64,000 bases of DNA from Voacanga thouarsii (GCA_026120185.1 JANUWF010001101.1:2790001-2854000), one strand, 5' to 3'; shown: positions 35,174 to 47,756, numbered from the stretch's first letter. Numbers and translations are program-made. The notes: generated by a model not told the origin, from the letters alone.

Positions 35174-36143
35174 TGATAAGGATCAAATTCACCAAGAGGA
35201 ACAATTTCAAGAAGGGGAATCAACCTTGCAAGGACTAATAATAAGGTCAAGGACCAAGAGGTTTCAAGGTAGCATCCAAGCATTCATAAAGCCATATTTG
35301 ACATTGGAAGAGTTTGGGAAGGATATGGAAGGTGCACAAGAGCTCAATTTGCTGATTGTTCAAAAGGAAGACTAACAAGAAACCATGCAAGAAAAAGGGA
35401 GAAAATTTCACTTAATCCAAGCGATGCTAGCTAAACCAGTGTCAGATGGTTCAACAACAAGTGAACTTCACAAACAGAACTGAGCTGGTGCCGGCTATAC
35501 TAGCCAAATTGGTGCCAGCCTATGTTAAAGGACAGAACCTTGTTTCACGTATTTTGAAGTTTTTCTCCAAATTTTCCTTAGTCTACGTGATTATAATGAT
35601 TTTTTGAATCCCTAAACTTGTCTTAAGACTGCTCTTAACTAATACTAGGGTTAGCTAGTACAGATGCCCCCTTTTTCTAATAAGACAACTCAATTCTCTT
35701 ATACATTCAAAAAAACTACGAAGAGTGACTTGAGAGGTTCATGCTCCTTGTTCTTCCAATGTCCAAGACCATACTAAGACACCATAGTTTGATTCTCTAA
35801 ATACTTTAGATAATTCAATATTATTTCTAATTTTGGGTCTTAGTTTCCTTGTTATTCTAAGGTTCTTGCTAGGTGTCGACTAGGTGACTACAACATCTAA
35901 TTATTTGCTCTTGGTTCCTTGTTAACTAAGGGTGATTAGTTGTTGTGGAAGACTTAATCTTCTAAATCAAGGGTTCTAGTTGCTTAATTCTCTTAGAGTT
36001 TTTGGTTTGAGGGTATGGTTCCTTTTTGGGTGTTCTATATTTCTAATCTTATGCTCTATTTTGCCTTTTCATCATTTTTGCTGTGTTTGCTTCATTTATG
36101 CCACAAATTTCAGTGAGAAAATCACCCCTTCAAGCTTATACCA
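35174..36143 (+). repeat. 5' LTR of the truncated Ty3 element
   Basis: Begins TGATAAGGATC and ends TATACCA, three bases before the primer site. Contains 'gctggtgccggct' at about 35485. Confidence 0.82.
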
Positions 36144-36146
36144 AGT

Positions 36147-36158
36147 TGGTATCAGAGC
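36147..36158 (+). promoter_or_regulatory. Primer binding site, perfect tRNA-iMet type
   Basis: TGGTATCAGAGC exactly matches the initiator methionine tRNA 3' end complement. Confidence 0.95.
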
Positions 36159-37499
36159 AAGGCTAAGCCTTGATTCCCATCAAAACTTGTTCACAAGGAA
36201 AGAAGCCTAAGAAATGTTGAAGAAAAATAAAGAATCTAGGAGCTATGAAAAGTGCTATAAAAAGTCAAGAAATCTTTCATTTATTTCAAATGTCTTATGT
36301 GAAAAATGTTCCTTGATGTTAGTATAATACTTGGGAACAAATTTGTCTTGTGTTTGTGATAAAAATAGGTTTGAAAATGGGTGAAAAATCTAGCTGATTT
36401 TGAGTTATGAGACTACATCTTTAAGTGTTTGATAAAGTCCTATGAGAATATTTGTGGTTAAAATAATAAGTATCGACTATTCGTTTACATTCCTTAGGTT
36501 ATCTAGGCTTGGGTTCTTACTTCATTGATGATATCCAAACTTATTTGAACTAATGTCATTGCTGCTATCTCATGATTATTTTTGTTCTTCCTATTCTATG
36601 AACTAGTTGCTAGAGTTACCTTGTTTCTTACTATTACTCTCTTGAATTAAATTATTTTCTTATACTTTTGCTTATTCTTATGATTGTTCAGTCCTCTTCC
36701 TTTGAAAATTCTTGCTTGAATTTGTTTGTACTTAGGCGACCAATAAATGTTTGTTGAAATTCCTTTAAGTCCCTTTTAATTAGGGAACTCTTGTGCTTTA
36801 GTTTAACTCACCAGTTGGACTAAACCCTTAGTAATTGGGGAGGATTTTAGATTGAAACAAGAGGAATTGAGTGTTGGAAAAAAGGTAAGAATGTGAGATT
36901 ATTCTTTAAAAAAGCCTATGAAGGTAAACACGAGGGTAGAGTGAATATCTCTTGAGTGTATACACGTGAGAGAGTAGAAGTGAGGTTCCTTTTCTCCTTT
37001 TTTCTAACCCCATTTTGTAGGTTGTTATTTTGAAGATTCCCTAAACACGTCTCAAGAAGGATAAAACAACAATAGAGATATTCTTGAGGCCATCCTTGTC
37101 CAATTGACAAGAGAAAGACGTTCAAGCCGTAAGAAGGGAAATTACAGAGTTGCAATCCAACTAAGGTCAAGCCTCAATGGTGGGTCGAAGAAGAAGATAA
37201 AGGCAACTACATAGGTCCTAGAACAAGTCCAACAACAATTGATGAGAATACCCCTACACCACCCTTATATGAGTTACAAGATGAAGCATGGGATGAATAC
37301 TCTATAGGAGGATTCTCACAAGCTCAAATGAGAAGGGATAGGCAATGCATGAGAAGGAGATACAGTAGGATGCAAGGAAGGAATGAAGAAAACAATGTAA
37401 GATGACTAGAGGGGGAGTTTGAGAGAATAAATGATTGGGATGATGAAATTTATGAGGAATGCTAGGGGAAACAAAATAGAGGACTTGGGAATAGAGGAG
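36159..37499. other. Leader of the truncated Ty3 element, degraded
   Basis: No convincing frame. From about 37030 the plus strand holds a decayed gag N-terminus rich in Arg/Glu codons, broken by many stops. Confidence 0.6.
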
Positions 37500-38985
37500 G
37501 TCGAAGAGAGGAAAATGATGAAGAGAGGGAGATGAGGCACGTAAAGATGAAGGTCCCCACATTCTATGCGAAGAATGATCCCAAATTGTATTTTGAATTG
37601 GAAAGTAAGATAGAAATCTTTTTCAAGTACTATAACTATAGCGAAAGAACAAAAGTGAAGCTAGCAATATCAGGATTCTCCAAATATGCCTTAGTTTGGT
37701 GGGACCAAATTAGCACACAAAGAAGGTAAATGGGAGTTCAAGTCGTGGCTATTTGGAACTTGTCAAATGATATGATAAGGACGAAGTTTGTACCACACCA
37801 CTATTATAATAATCTCTATAAAAATTTTCAATCTTTCAAGCAAGGAGGCAAAAGTGTGGAAGACTACCATAAAGAGTTGGAGGTGATGATAATGAGGACC
37901 AATATTAATAAAGATGTTAAGGCTACTTAGGCTAGATTTTTGGGGGGATTGAATAGAGAGATAGCTAATATGGTAGAGTTATATTCCTATGGAAGTTTGA
38001 AAGAGATGATCCATATAACTATGCAAGTTGAAAAGTAAGTGAAAATGAGGGCCTCTGTGAAGTCCATCCCACCGATTCAAAACACTTTTAGCAAGCTGCC
38101 TAACATGAAAGAAGGAGCTTCTAAACCTTTTCATAAGGAGTACAACAAGTTAAAGGAAGGATGGAAACCGGGAGAAAAATAAAACAAAGATAAGGAGAAA
38201 GCCATAGAGAGGCCACAAATGAATAGAAAAATTAAGTGTTTTATGTGTCTTGGCTATGGTCACACAACATATGAGTGTCTTCGTAAGAGAACTATGTACA
38301 CCAATGCCTATAGAAAAGTGTCTATTGAATAAGAATATGAAGGAGATAGGCACAATAGAGGACAAGAGAAGGACGATGATGAAGGGGTTAAGTGATGAAG
38401 GAATTATTGTTGGTCAAGAATGCTCATTACTTAATATTGCTAAGAGGTCTTTGAGCTCACAGGCAATTGAGGATGTAGACCATCAATAATGAGAAAACAT
38501 CTTCTACACCCATTGTCTAATCAACAAGGTCCCATGTAGTGTCATTATTGATAGCGAAAGTTGCACAAACGTCATTAGTGATAACTTGATTAATGACTTG
38601 GGAGTAAATTAGATCAAACACCTAAAGCCGTATAAGCTACAATAATTACATGATAGTGGGGAATTGAGGGTAAATAAGTAAGTACTAGTGACTTTTGAGA
38701 TGAGAAAATACAAAGATGATATATTGTGTGATGTGATACCTATGCAAGCAGGCTAATTACTATTAGGAAAACCATGGCAATACAATCAAAATGTGAAGTA
38801 TGATGGTAGAAAGAATACCTATTCCATTTACAAAGGAGGAGTGAAATACATACGTCTGCCCATGTCTCCAAGTAAGGTGAACAATAACCAAAAAATCATG
38901 AGGGAAAAGAAAAAGAAAGAGTATGGAAAGTGCGCAAGAGAGGGAGCTAAAAGAGAGAAAGGTGAGCAACAAATGCTATTGACCA
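37500..38985 (+). pseudogene. Ty3 gag and protease (truncated)
   Basis: Capsid region 'MKVPTFYAKNDPKLYFELES' and 'VKLAISGFSKYALVWWDQI' (37550-37725), 'SVEDYHKELEVMIMR' and 'FLGGLNREIANMVELYSYG' (37850-37990). The zinc knuckle is 'CFMCLGYGHTTYEC' at about 38240-38280. The protease region has 'SVIIDSESCTNVISDNLI' (about 38538-38592; the family has DGGSC), then 'PYKLQ*LHDSGEL' and 'LLLGKPWQYNQNVKYDGR' (38757-38813). Frameshifts and stops throughout. Confidence 0.85.
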
Positions 38986-39009
38986 CACTACGAGAAAAAT
39001 AGACTTACT

Positions 39010-39405
39010 TGATGCTTTTGACCTAGTGACACTTTAGAATGGCATCGTCTAAAGTCGCATTACAATAGGTTCTATGTCGCACAAAAGCGTTAGAAAAATG
39101 TCATGAAAGCATAGCTAATATGACGCAATATAGTGCCACAATAAGTGTTGTACTGTGACGCCATGAATGCATCAGGAAATGTGTCATGAAAACATAACGA
39201 CTATGACACAATGTAGTGTCACGATAGGTATTGTATTGTGACACATGAAAAGTGTCAGAAAATATGTCATGAAAGTATGACTAGTATGACATGAAATAGA
39301 GTCACAATAGGTCTTGTAACGCTTGAACGCGGTAGGAAAAGTTTCATGCTAGTAGGGTTAATATGATAGTAACAATAGGCTAAAATGACACTATTTAGCA
39401 TCACT
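39010..39405. repeat. CACTA subterminal tandem repeats, about 80 bp unit
   Basis: Units begin near 39010, 39094, 39176 and 39258. Each contains variants of 'tgtcatgaaa', 'tatgacacaatgtagtgtca' and 'acaatagg'. Such repeats bind the accessory transposase in CACTA elements. Confidence 0.85.
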
Positions 39406-39459
39406 TTATATATATACTAACACTTTTACAATATCATGATAGGCCTTTTATTTTTCTCT

Positions 39460-39461
<2 letters not shown>

Positions 39462-39510
<49 letters not shown>

Positions 39511-39511
39511 A
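39462..39511. repeat. (TA)n microsatellite
   Basis: Nearly pure alternating TA with one TTTA interruption, just inside the CACTA subterminal region. Confidence 0.93.
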
Positions 39512-39699
39512 AAACTTTTTTTTACAAAAATAAAATAAAATTGCTAAATGTATTAATAAAGGTCAAAACAATCAAATGTAGACCACATTAAAGAAAGTCA
39601 ATTCAAATATAAATTTCATAATATCCACATTTAACATTCATAGTCATCGAACAAAAGTAGTTAAAAAATGAGAAGTATTTAAATACATTTCTCTTTTAT

Positions 39700-40421
39700 C
39701 TCATTCATCCCTCCACAATGTGGATTATAATTCTTTTATTCCTAGACATAGTTGTGAAAAGAGTCCCATTCAAGTCCTTCCAGGGAAAGGAAATGTGACA
39801 GTACCATGTCATCATCTGCAAGATTATCTCCTTTATCCCGAGCCTCTCGAAAGAGCCTATTTTCTTCTTCTAATTGGGAACATCATTGTTTTGCATATAC
39901 CAGATCTGCTTTGATAGTTTTAAGCTCTCGAAGAAATAGTTTGGCTTTGGCAGCTATTGCCATTACAACCTGCATAAATGCAAATGCACTTCATTAGCAT
40001 GGGAACATGATCACTATTATCTGTTTCTATTCCTATGATGTCGCTCAAATTGGATAGGAGGAATAGCCAAAGGTTTCATATAGCATTCGATAGTCTAAAA
40101 TGCATCATTATAATCTAAGAGTCACAAAAAAAAAAAAAATAATAATAATAAAAAACTACCAGGGGTTATAAAAGAACTTCAAATCCTATATCATATTAGC
40201 TAGAATACACCATTACAAAGTTGCAACCTTACATCGCGAGATGCCTTGATCTGATCCTTTTGGCTAGTTTTTATATGAAGTTGTGCTAATTATGTTGAAG
40301 GCTGCTGCCATGTTCTAGAGACTTGATTTAGTTCCCCAGAATTTACTTCTCTTATGTTTTGCAGTTTCCTTGTTTCTTGCATAATATCTACAGTCTTACT
40401 TTCAACAATACTACACCCATC
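39700..40421 (-). pseudogene. Coiled-coil plant gene fragment with two exons
   Basis: Exon 1 (40421-40233) follows acceptor 'tgtttttag' and reads 'VDIMQETRKLQNIREVNSGE' and '...KDQIKASRD', ending at donor gtaagg in codon phase. Exon 2 (from 39969) follows 'catttatgcag' and reads 'VVMAIAAKAKLFLRELKTIK', '[19 protein letters not shown]', '[14 protein letters not shown]'. Splice phase and sequence join perfectly (KASRD|VVMA). I recall a plant family of uncharacterised coiled-coil proteins with the phrases '[20 protein letters not shown]' and 'CAQLEEENKxLRE'; its function is unknown to me. Each exon has one in-frame stop, and the similarity is lost after 'ADDD', so this is a fragment. Its position beside a CACTA end suggests capture. 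Confidence 0.68.
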
Positions 40422-41413
40422 CTAAAAACATGAAAAGGAAACCAATGCTAAATACATGGTTATATTAAATTGCACATTTTGACTATGCAAAAAATTTGGT
40501 GAAAGATATACAGCACAACAATAAATGAGAGGCAAAGTTCTAGTGTGATTGAACATGACGAGTAACCACGAAGTAAAGTGCTTCCTGGCTTAAGGAGCAG
40601 ATTCTAATTCTTTAGGAAGTTCCTTCACAATCCTCACATCTCCTTTTAGAGTTTTGATAAAATGTTGTTCATTAAATATATCAGAAAATGTGCTACACAA
40701 AAACCATTTAACCAAGAAATAATTAAGTGGAAAATGAATATCCATAACCAAAAACCAAATGCTATACACGACAAAACATTCTCACTACAGATATGTAATC
40801 TATTACAATAAGAAAATGCAAGAAACATATTATATATTGAGAGAAAAGAGAAAAGAAAATAAGAGAAAAGAAAATGTAAAAGTATAAGCAGTAAATATAG
40901 AAGTGATTAGAGCAAGTACATGAATACTTGGATGACAAACAAAATTTTGACATCAAACGTCTATACCACATGTATAAAAGCTCAATTCAATAAAAATATT
41001 ATGATCTAGTCCAACACAATCCAAAAGAGCCATTTACAACATATCTTCACCGTATGCACTAATGCACATATATTAGGCGTATCTTCACAGTATGCATATA
41101 CATTAGGCGTATCAATTAGCAACACCTATCTAGCAATAAACCAAGTGGTAGCAGCTCAACTCATTCATCAATGAAGAAAATTTTCTAAAATTTAGTGATT
41201 ACCTGATGAAGTATTGAGCCAAACTAGTGCATATGCTACAACTGACCTAACACAAACTTCAACAGCAATAGTTAAAAATGCATGTGATCATATTCCAGAA
41301 CAAGGCACCAACATTAAACTTCAATATGAGTTACAACACAAAACTATAAAGCATTAAGTCCTTTAACCCCAACAAAGATAGGCTTTAAATTGTCATATAA
41401 ATATTTCTTGTAA
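40422..41413. other. No clear gene; possible upstream intron of the fragment
   Basis: AT-rich. A weak minus-strand stretch at about 40650-40590 ('KTLKGDVRIVKELPKELESA') might be another exon, but I see no good splice pair. Confidence 0.4.
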
Positions 41414-41727
41414 CTCAGCCTGTGAGTTTCATGGGCTTTGTTTGTGGTGTTCATTACCGGTTTTAAGCCCGGATAAAGGAGGATCGTTGCGATAAGGCTT
41501 ATGACGACCAACATAAAATATAGTCGCATCTATGACATGAAACAATCGATTAACTTCGTGGGGGCATTCCCTACTAAGCAACGCGTTGCACTCCCTAGAC
41601 CCAGGTGTAGTGATAAATATACGAGGGTTATTAGGTCGTTATCTGGAAGCAACGCGCCATGTCAGTTCTCGGATACGGTGTCAAATGTGCAAGGGTGTAG
41701 GGTAAAAAAGATAGTCCATAGTGATAT

Positions 41728-42320
41728 GATCCGTTTAGCTTTATGGAAATATAGGATCTTTGACCGGTAGATTGACAGAATTAGTTGAGGTTATGCAGAG
41801 AAGAAAGATTAGCATTTTGTGTCTTCAGAAAACTAAATGAGTAAGTGAGAAGGCGAGAATAGCAGTGCCTTGGGTTATAAGCTTTAGTATTTTGGTAGAG
41901 TTAGGAATAGAAATGGAGTTGGGATTATTATTGACCGTAAATTTATTAATGATGTGGTTGAAGTATAGAGGAAGAATGATAGGATTTTGAGCATCAAGAT
42001 CATGATTGGTGGCAAGACTACTACTGTTATTAGTGTGTATACGCCACAAGTGGAACTTGATGATTTGGTTAGGCAACAGTTTTGGAATGATTTAGATGAG
42101 ATTGTACAAAGTGTACGTGGTGATCTAAACAGACATGTGGGTACTGATCAGAGTGGGTTTGAGAGTGTCCATGAAGGTCAGCGTTTCGAAGTTAGAAATG
42201 AAGCAGGAATTGCTATTCTTGACTTTGTCTTAGCCTTTGATTTGACTACAACAAACACCTAGTTTAAGGAGAGAGATTCTCACTTAGTGACTTTTAGAAC
42301 GAGTTAAATGCTACTCAGAT
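41728..42320 (+). pseudogene. LINE copy C: endonuclease domain
   Basis: 'MIRLALWKYRI', 'VGIIIDRKFINDVVEV', 'RILSIKIMIGG' and 'VISVYTPQVELDDLV', then 'VQSVRGDLNRHVG', where about 24-27 bp encoding 'YEEMLFIGG' in copy A are deleted. Several stops at Trp and Gln codons. Confidence 0.85.
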
Positions 42321-42439
42321 ATACTTCTTTATTATGAGGCGTAGATTTTGTAGTGGTTGTACGGATTGTAAAGTTATTCCAAGCGATAGTGTAGTTATGC
42401 AACAAAGGTTGTTGGTCATCGATTTTAATTTTAGAAAAA

Positions 42440-44546
42440 AAGATAAGGAGCAGAATCATCGGGTTGACTCTAGGATCAAGTGGTGGAAGCTACAAGGTGA
42501 TGCAAGAACATCCTTTGTCGATATGGTAGTTCAAGAGGATGACTAATCTTCTTATATGGATTCAGATTTAGATACTATGTGGAGAAAGATGGCTCAATGT
42601 ATTAGGACAATAGCTAAAGAAGTGCTTGGGGAATCTAAAGGAAGAGTACCACTAAACAAGAATGTGTCGTGGTGGAACAACGAAGTGAAAGAAGCCGTAA
42701 GGAGTAAAAGAGAGTACTATAGAAACTTAAGAAAGTGTAGGAGTGATGAGAATTTTGAGAAAGATGATGTCGCGAGAAGAAAAGCTAAAGAAGCTGTTAG
42801 AAAAGTAAGATCCACAGTTTACAAGGATTTATATGAAAAGTTAGATACTAAAGATGGAGAGAAGAATATATATAGAATGACACGTTTCAGGAAGAAGAAA
42901 ACGAGAGATATCGGTGAGGTGAAATGTGCGAAGAATGACAACTACAAAGTTTTGGTTAAAGATGAAGAAATCCAAGAGAGATGGAGGTCCTATTTTGATA
43001 AGTTATTTAATGGGAGTCAAGTTCAAGTTTCGAGTGTGGATAGTCTTGCGATTTTGAATGAAGAGGTTAACCGTGCATATATTCATCGTATTAAGAAGCA
43101 TGAAGTTTGAGAGGCCCTTAAAAGGATGAGACCAAAAAAGGTAGTAGGACCAGATGGTATACTAACCGATGTTTGGAAGTGTTTAGATGAGATAGACATT
43201 GCGTGGTTGACTAGTCTATTCAACAAAATATATAGAGTTAATAAGAAGCCTACAGAGTGGAGGAAGAGTACTCTAATTTTGTTATATAAGAATAAAGGGG
43301 ATGTCCAAGATTGTGCCAATTACTGTGGTATTAAACTCATGACTCATACTATGAAGCTTTGGGAGAGAGTGATTGAACAGAGGTTAAGAGGCATTATACA
43401 GATTTCAGCTAATCAATTTAGTTTTATGCCTGGGCGTTCCACTACGGAGGCAATTCATTTATTACGGCGGATGATTGAATATTATAGGGAAAGAAAGAAA
43501 GATTTATACATGGTATTTATTGACTTGGAGAAAGCTTATAACAAGGTTCCTAGAGAAGTAGTTTGGTGGGTGCTAGCCAGGAAAGGTATCTCGCTAAAAT
43601 ATATTACTCTCATTAAATATATGTATAAGGAAGCATGTACAAGTGTAAGGAGTTGCGCCGGAATGACTGTAGAGTTTTCTATTACTATTAGCGTGCATCA
43701 AGGATCAGCGCTTAGCACTTTCCACTTTGCAGCTGTTATGGACGAGTTGATTTGCACTATACAGGAGGCTGTGCCATGGTGTTTAATGTTTGCTGATGAT
43801 ATTGTGTTGATTGATGAGACTAGAGTCGGTATAAATACTAAGTTGGAGTTGTAGTGACAGACATTGGAATCCAAGGACTTTAGAATTAGTAGGAGAAAAA
43901 TAGAGTATAATGAATGCAAGTTCAGTAATAGCAGAAATATAGCTCAGAGTGTAACTTTGGATGGTAGAGATATACCGATAGGTGATTATTTCCAATATCT
44001 ATGATCTATTATTCAGAAAGACGGCGAGCTCGATGGCGATGTTGCACACCAAGTTATAGCGGGTTGGTTGAAATGGAGGAGCGTGACTGATATTCTATGT
44101 GATCGTAATATACTATTGAGCCTAAAGGGAAAGTACTATAGAACAACCGTAAGACATGCCTTACTATATGGTATGGAATGTTAGGCAGTTAAAAGGTGTC
44201 ATATTCACAAAATAAAATAGCCAAGATGCGTATGTTACCGTGGATGTGTGGATATACTAGAAAGGATAGAATTAGAGATGCGACCATTAAGGAAAATGTG
44301 GGGGTGATATCTATTGAGGAGAAGATGAAAGAAAGCTGCTTGCATTTGTTTGTACATGTATAGAGAATACCGAGGGATGCACCTGTTAGGAGGATTGAGG
44401 GAAGGAGGCAGGATATGTTAGACAGAGGTAGATGCAGGCCTAAAATGACATGGATAGAGGTGATTAGGAGAGATATATCTTTCTTAAATTTAGATAAAAG
44501 TATGATGGTTGATCGGAGGAAGTAGAGAGAGAGGATTCATGTGGAT
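42440..44546 (+). pseudogene. LINE copy C: reverse transcriptase and C-terminal region
   Basis: The linker 42556-43110 is open for 184 codons. The RT begins 'MRPKKVVGPDGILTDVWKCL' (43126), followed by 'TEWRKSTLILLYKNKGDVQD', 'NQFSFMPGRSTTEAIHLL', 'LYMVFIDLEKAYNKVPREVV', 'SVHQGSALSTFHFAAVMDEL' and the catalytic 'MFADDIVLIDE' (about 43789-43821). The C-terminal part has 'IPRDAPVRRIEGRRQDML' and 'RCRPKMTWIEVIRRDISF' (44365-44485). One stop separates linker from RT, and several more follow FADD. It is the best LINE RT in the window but not intact. Confidence 0.9.
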
Positions 44547-45435
44547 TGTAATACCCCGAAGCCTAGGCTCGCCAGGGCCGGGGATGTCGCCCCGTCCAAA
44601 GGACAATGGGTCTTTATAACTAGGTCACACAAATAAAATGGCTGAAATAAAATAATACTTTAACTTAAAAATTTATTACAACCCAAAATACTCCAAGAGT
44701 AAATCCATTAAACTCCAAAACAAAAACCATAAATAAAATTATCCACTCTCGTCTCCCAAAAACAATACATAAAATCAAAAGACACATTCTCTTCCAAGGC
44801 AGATATTTCTAGCTACTCGACCCCACAGCAGGATCAACCTGAAATCATGATAAAAAGGTGATGAGACAGAAATCTCAGTAAGTCCGTGTGTGCTTTGGGT
44901 GTTTAGTGAAAACAGTTCGTGGATGCAAAGTGTTAAACTTTTACAAGAGAAATATTGGCAAGCATCAAACATTAGTCAAAAGCAAGAGTGGCGTTTTGGC
45001 TTATCTAGCCGTACATAAGTAATGAAATCAACCACTCGAAAGAAAGGGATATGGGTTACCACGCGTTAGGCCCCATAACCGGTCAGAATGCCGATACTTT
45101 GTGCAGACTGACAAAAGTAGGTGATCGGCCTACTGGGTAAGATACTCCTCATTCTCTATACCCAAACAACAACCAGGTGTCCATTCCGGCAAAACACAGC
45201 CACTTGACTGAAAATAAACTGCTAGCTTGGACCGGCACGACTCACTGGATTGACATCTTATCCGGGAAGGACTCACCCCTCAGAGGTGGCCACCTGCTGA
45301 GAGACTTACCCTAACCCTTCAAAGACTAGTCCTAATAGTCCACCCCTATTAAGTACTCAACGACTTTTCCCACTTGGGATAAAATGAACAAAACACTGTT
45401 CCACATGAAAATGGCAATTTATGGGTTTTCCAAAG
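44547..45435 (-). repeat. Element 2 3' LTR, distal piece
   Basis: Collinear and nearly identical with 60021-60910. Breaks after 'ttttccaaag' where element 1's LTR begins. Confidence 0.92.
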
Positions 45436-45778
45436 TGTAACACCCCACTAACTAGGCCCAACAGGGCCGGGGATATCGCCCCTTCCAAAGGACAAGGGGT
45501 TTTTATAAATAGGTTACATGGAAATAAAATAAAACTAAAGACTTTAAAATTAAATTTATTACAACCCAAAAGATAAATATTGGTACAAATCCAAAATAAA
45601 TTGTTTGCAACAATCTCTCAAACAATACTTAAAGTAAATAACAAGAGTCTTCAAGAAAGGCAACATTCTAGCTAATGATCTCCACAGTAGGATCTTCCTG
45701 AAAACGTGGCATAAAAGGTGGTGAGATAAAAATCTCAGTAAGCCCGTGTGTGCTTTGAGTGTTTTAGGTAAAATAATT

Positions 45779-45954
45779 CATGCATGCAAATTGTAAAAGT
45801 TACATAAGGAAAAGTGCTGGCAAGCAATAAATAAGTGTTGAAAATAAAGAGTGGTGTTTCACTTTTCATGCATGCAAATTGTAAAAGTTACATAAGGAAA
45901 AGTGCTGGCAAGCAATAGATAAGTGTTGAAAATAAAGAGTGGTGTTTCACTTTT
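45779..45954. repeat. 88-bp tandem duplication in element 1 LTR
   Basis: 45779-45866 and 45867-45954 are identical except one base (aataaataag versus aatagataag). The corresponding place in element 2's LTR has a single unit. Confidence 0.95.
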
Positions 45955-47754
45955 CAAATCATACATGTGCACAATAAATACAACCACTCAAATAGGTAGC
46001 CATGTGTTACCACACGTTGGGCCCCATGACCAATAACAGTCAGAATGCCACACTTTGTGCAATGCTGACAAAAAGTAGGTGTACGGCCTACCGGGTGAGA
46101 TACTCCTCCATCTCTACACCCAAACTTACCGGTTGTCCACTCCGAAAATACACAGTCCACATGACTGAAACTTACTAGCTCGGACCGGCATGACCTATCG
46201 GACTGGCGTCCTATCTAGGAAGGACTCACCCCTCAGAGGTGACCACCTACTGAGAGACTTACCCTAACCCTTCAAAGACTAGTCCTAGTGGTCTACCCTT
46301 ATTGAGTACTCAACGTTGATTGTTCCACTTGGGAAAAAATTGATCAAACTTTGCTTTATTTGGAAATAGCAATTAAGGGTTTCCAAAAGTCTAGTCAAGT
46401 TGGATTTTAGAAAAAAAAGTTTAGATTTGTGTAAGACTGCTTGTTCAATTTTCAAATGATTTGCTTGACTGAAATAAAAGAAAAAGAAAACAGTCCTTAA
46501 TTGCCTTTACAAATAAATGTTCATATACATTGCATTTGCTTGCCACATTAATCTTTGGTCTTCACAAAACTCCATGCAGGAGTTTACCTGCTTCTTTGCT
46601 TGCTCTACTCAAAAATCTTCCAAGGCTGACCTAACCCCTGCTTAGGGTAAACACAAAATATAAGGTCATATTCAAGCTATACCCGCCTTACATAAATAAT
46701 TCTTAGCTCAACTAGATACATCCATGACTGACCATGATTTTAATGTCCTAAGCTTTAAGGCTAGATGCTGAAGAATTTTACAAACTAAGTCTAGTTTGAT
46801 AGATTGAAATAACTAGGGGTTCTAAAATAATTGTTAATAAATTATAGACTCAAATAATAATTCTTGAGTGTTATTATTAGCAAATAAACCAAGGTTTGAA
46901 TTTTAAATATTATTAAGTCCTAATACTATTTAATATTAAGAAATTTAAAAGTAGCTTTATAATAAATTAAATAAATAATAATTTTTAATTAATTTTGAAG
47001 AGATAATAAATAATTAATAATAATTAAAATTTATTAATAAATTATTTCAAATTTTCGTTTAGTAAAATAATATATTAATAGTTTGATTTAATATTCTAAT
47101 CCAAATCCCCTAGTGTTTCGAATTTTTGAAGAAAAAATATAGTAGTAATTTTTTTTTAACTTGTGTAATAAAATTTGCTGATGAATATAACCTAGAATTT
47201 ACAAGAAAATAATCTCACATCATGGTCTTCCTATTGCTAGCAAAAATTCATGATCTCATTCTCCATCATCAAACAAGAAATTAATCTATTCATGAACAAA
47301 CACTCGCACTATCTCATACTATCACATGGCCAAAATCATACTAAGCATAATCAACAATCATGGTTTCCATGGAAAATAAGATCATAAAAGCCTAATCACC
47401 TTTGGTGTCATAATATCTAATCATGCTTCAAACATCCATAAAGTTCATTAAGCATGAAGAACATATATTGGTTCAAAAGGGAAAACACATATATCCTAGT
47501 CAAATACAACCATCATCATGCCATAACTTCATTCCCCTAATCCACATGCATATACTCGATCTCCCAATCATAATACATTTCTCTATCATCAACTAGGAGA
47601 CATAATTTCAGAATTTAATAAGAGAAATTTAGGGATGAATACTTGATTGCTGAGTTCTTCGATGAAGATAAAATAAGGTCCACGCGCAATGGAATGACTT
47701 GAATGGTCCAACGAAACAACATCCATGGTTGATGGTGGTTCAACCATTTCGGTT

Positions 47755-47756
<2 letters not shown>

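Larger units (their letters stand above)
35174..38985 (+). mobile_element. Ty3/gypsy element, truncated after protease
   Basis: A 5' LTR (35174-36143), a perfect primer site and gag-protease coding are present. RT, RNase H, integrase and 3' LTR are absent because a CACTA end begins at 38986. The left flank gctag (35169-35173) would be one target duplication copy. The element is inserted in LRR pseudogene copy 2. Confidence 0.85.
38986..41413. mobile_element. CACTA element end with gene fragment
   Basis: The terminus CACTACGAGAAAAATAGAC at 38986 is a textbook CACTA end (consensus CACTACAAGAAAAATAGAC), preceded by cca as one possible 3-bp duplication. Subterminal repeats follow. I cannot find the opposite TAGTG end before LINE copy C at 41414, so the right limit is only where another element starts. 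A minus-strand plant gene fragment lies inside this interval. Confidence 0.75.
41414..44546 (+). mobile_element. RTE-type LINE, copy C, 3' end cut by element 2
   Basis: Starts at the same point as copy A ('ctcagcctgtgag' versus 'ctccacctatgag') and runs collinear with it. The 3' tail is missing because the Tekay-like element 2 begins at 44547; the rest of the LINE should lie beyond the window's right edge. The flank tggat (44542-44546) is the likely target duplication of element 2. Confidence 0.85.

Noticed and set aside
39010..39405. CRISPR-like regularly spaced repeats
   Set aside because: Repeats are imperfect, directly tandem without unique spacers, and lie just inside a CACTA terminus of a plant genome.
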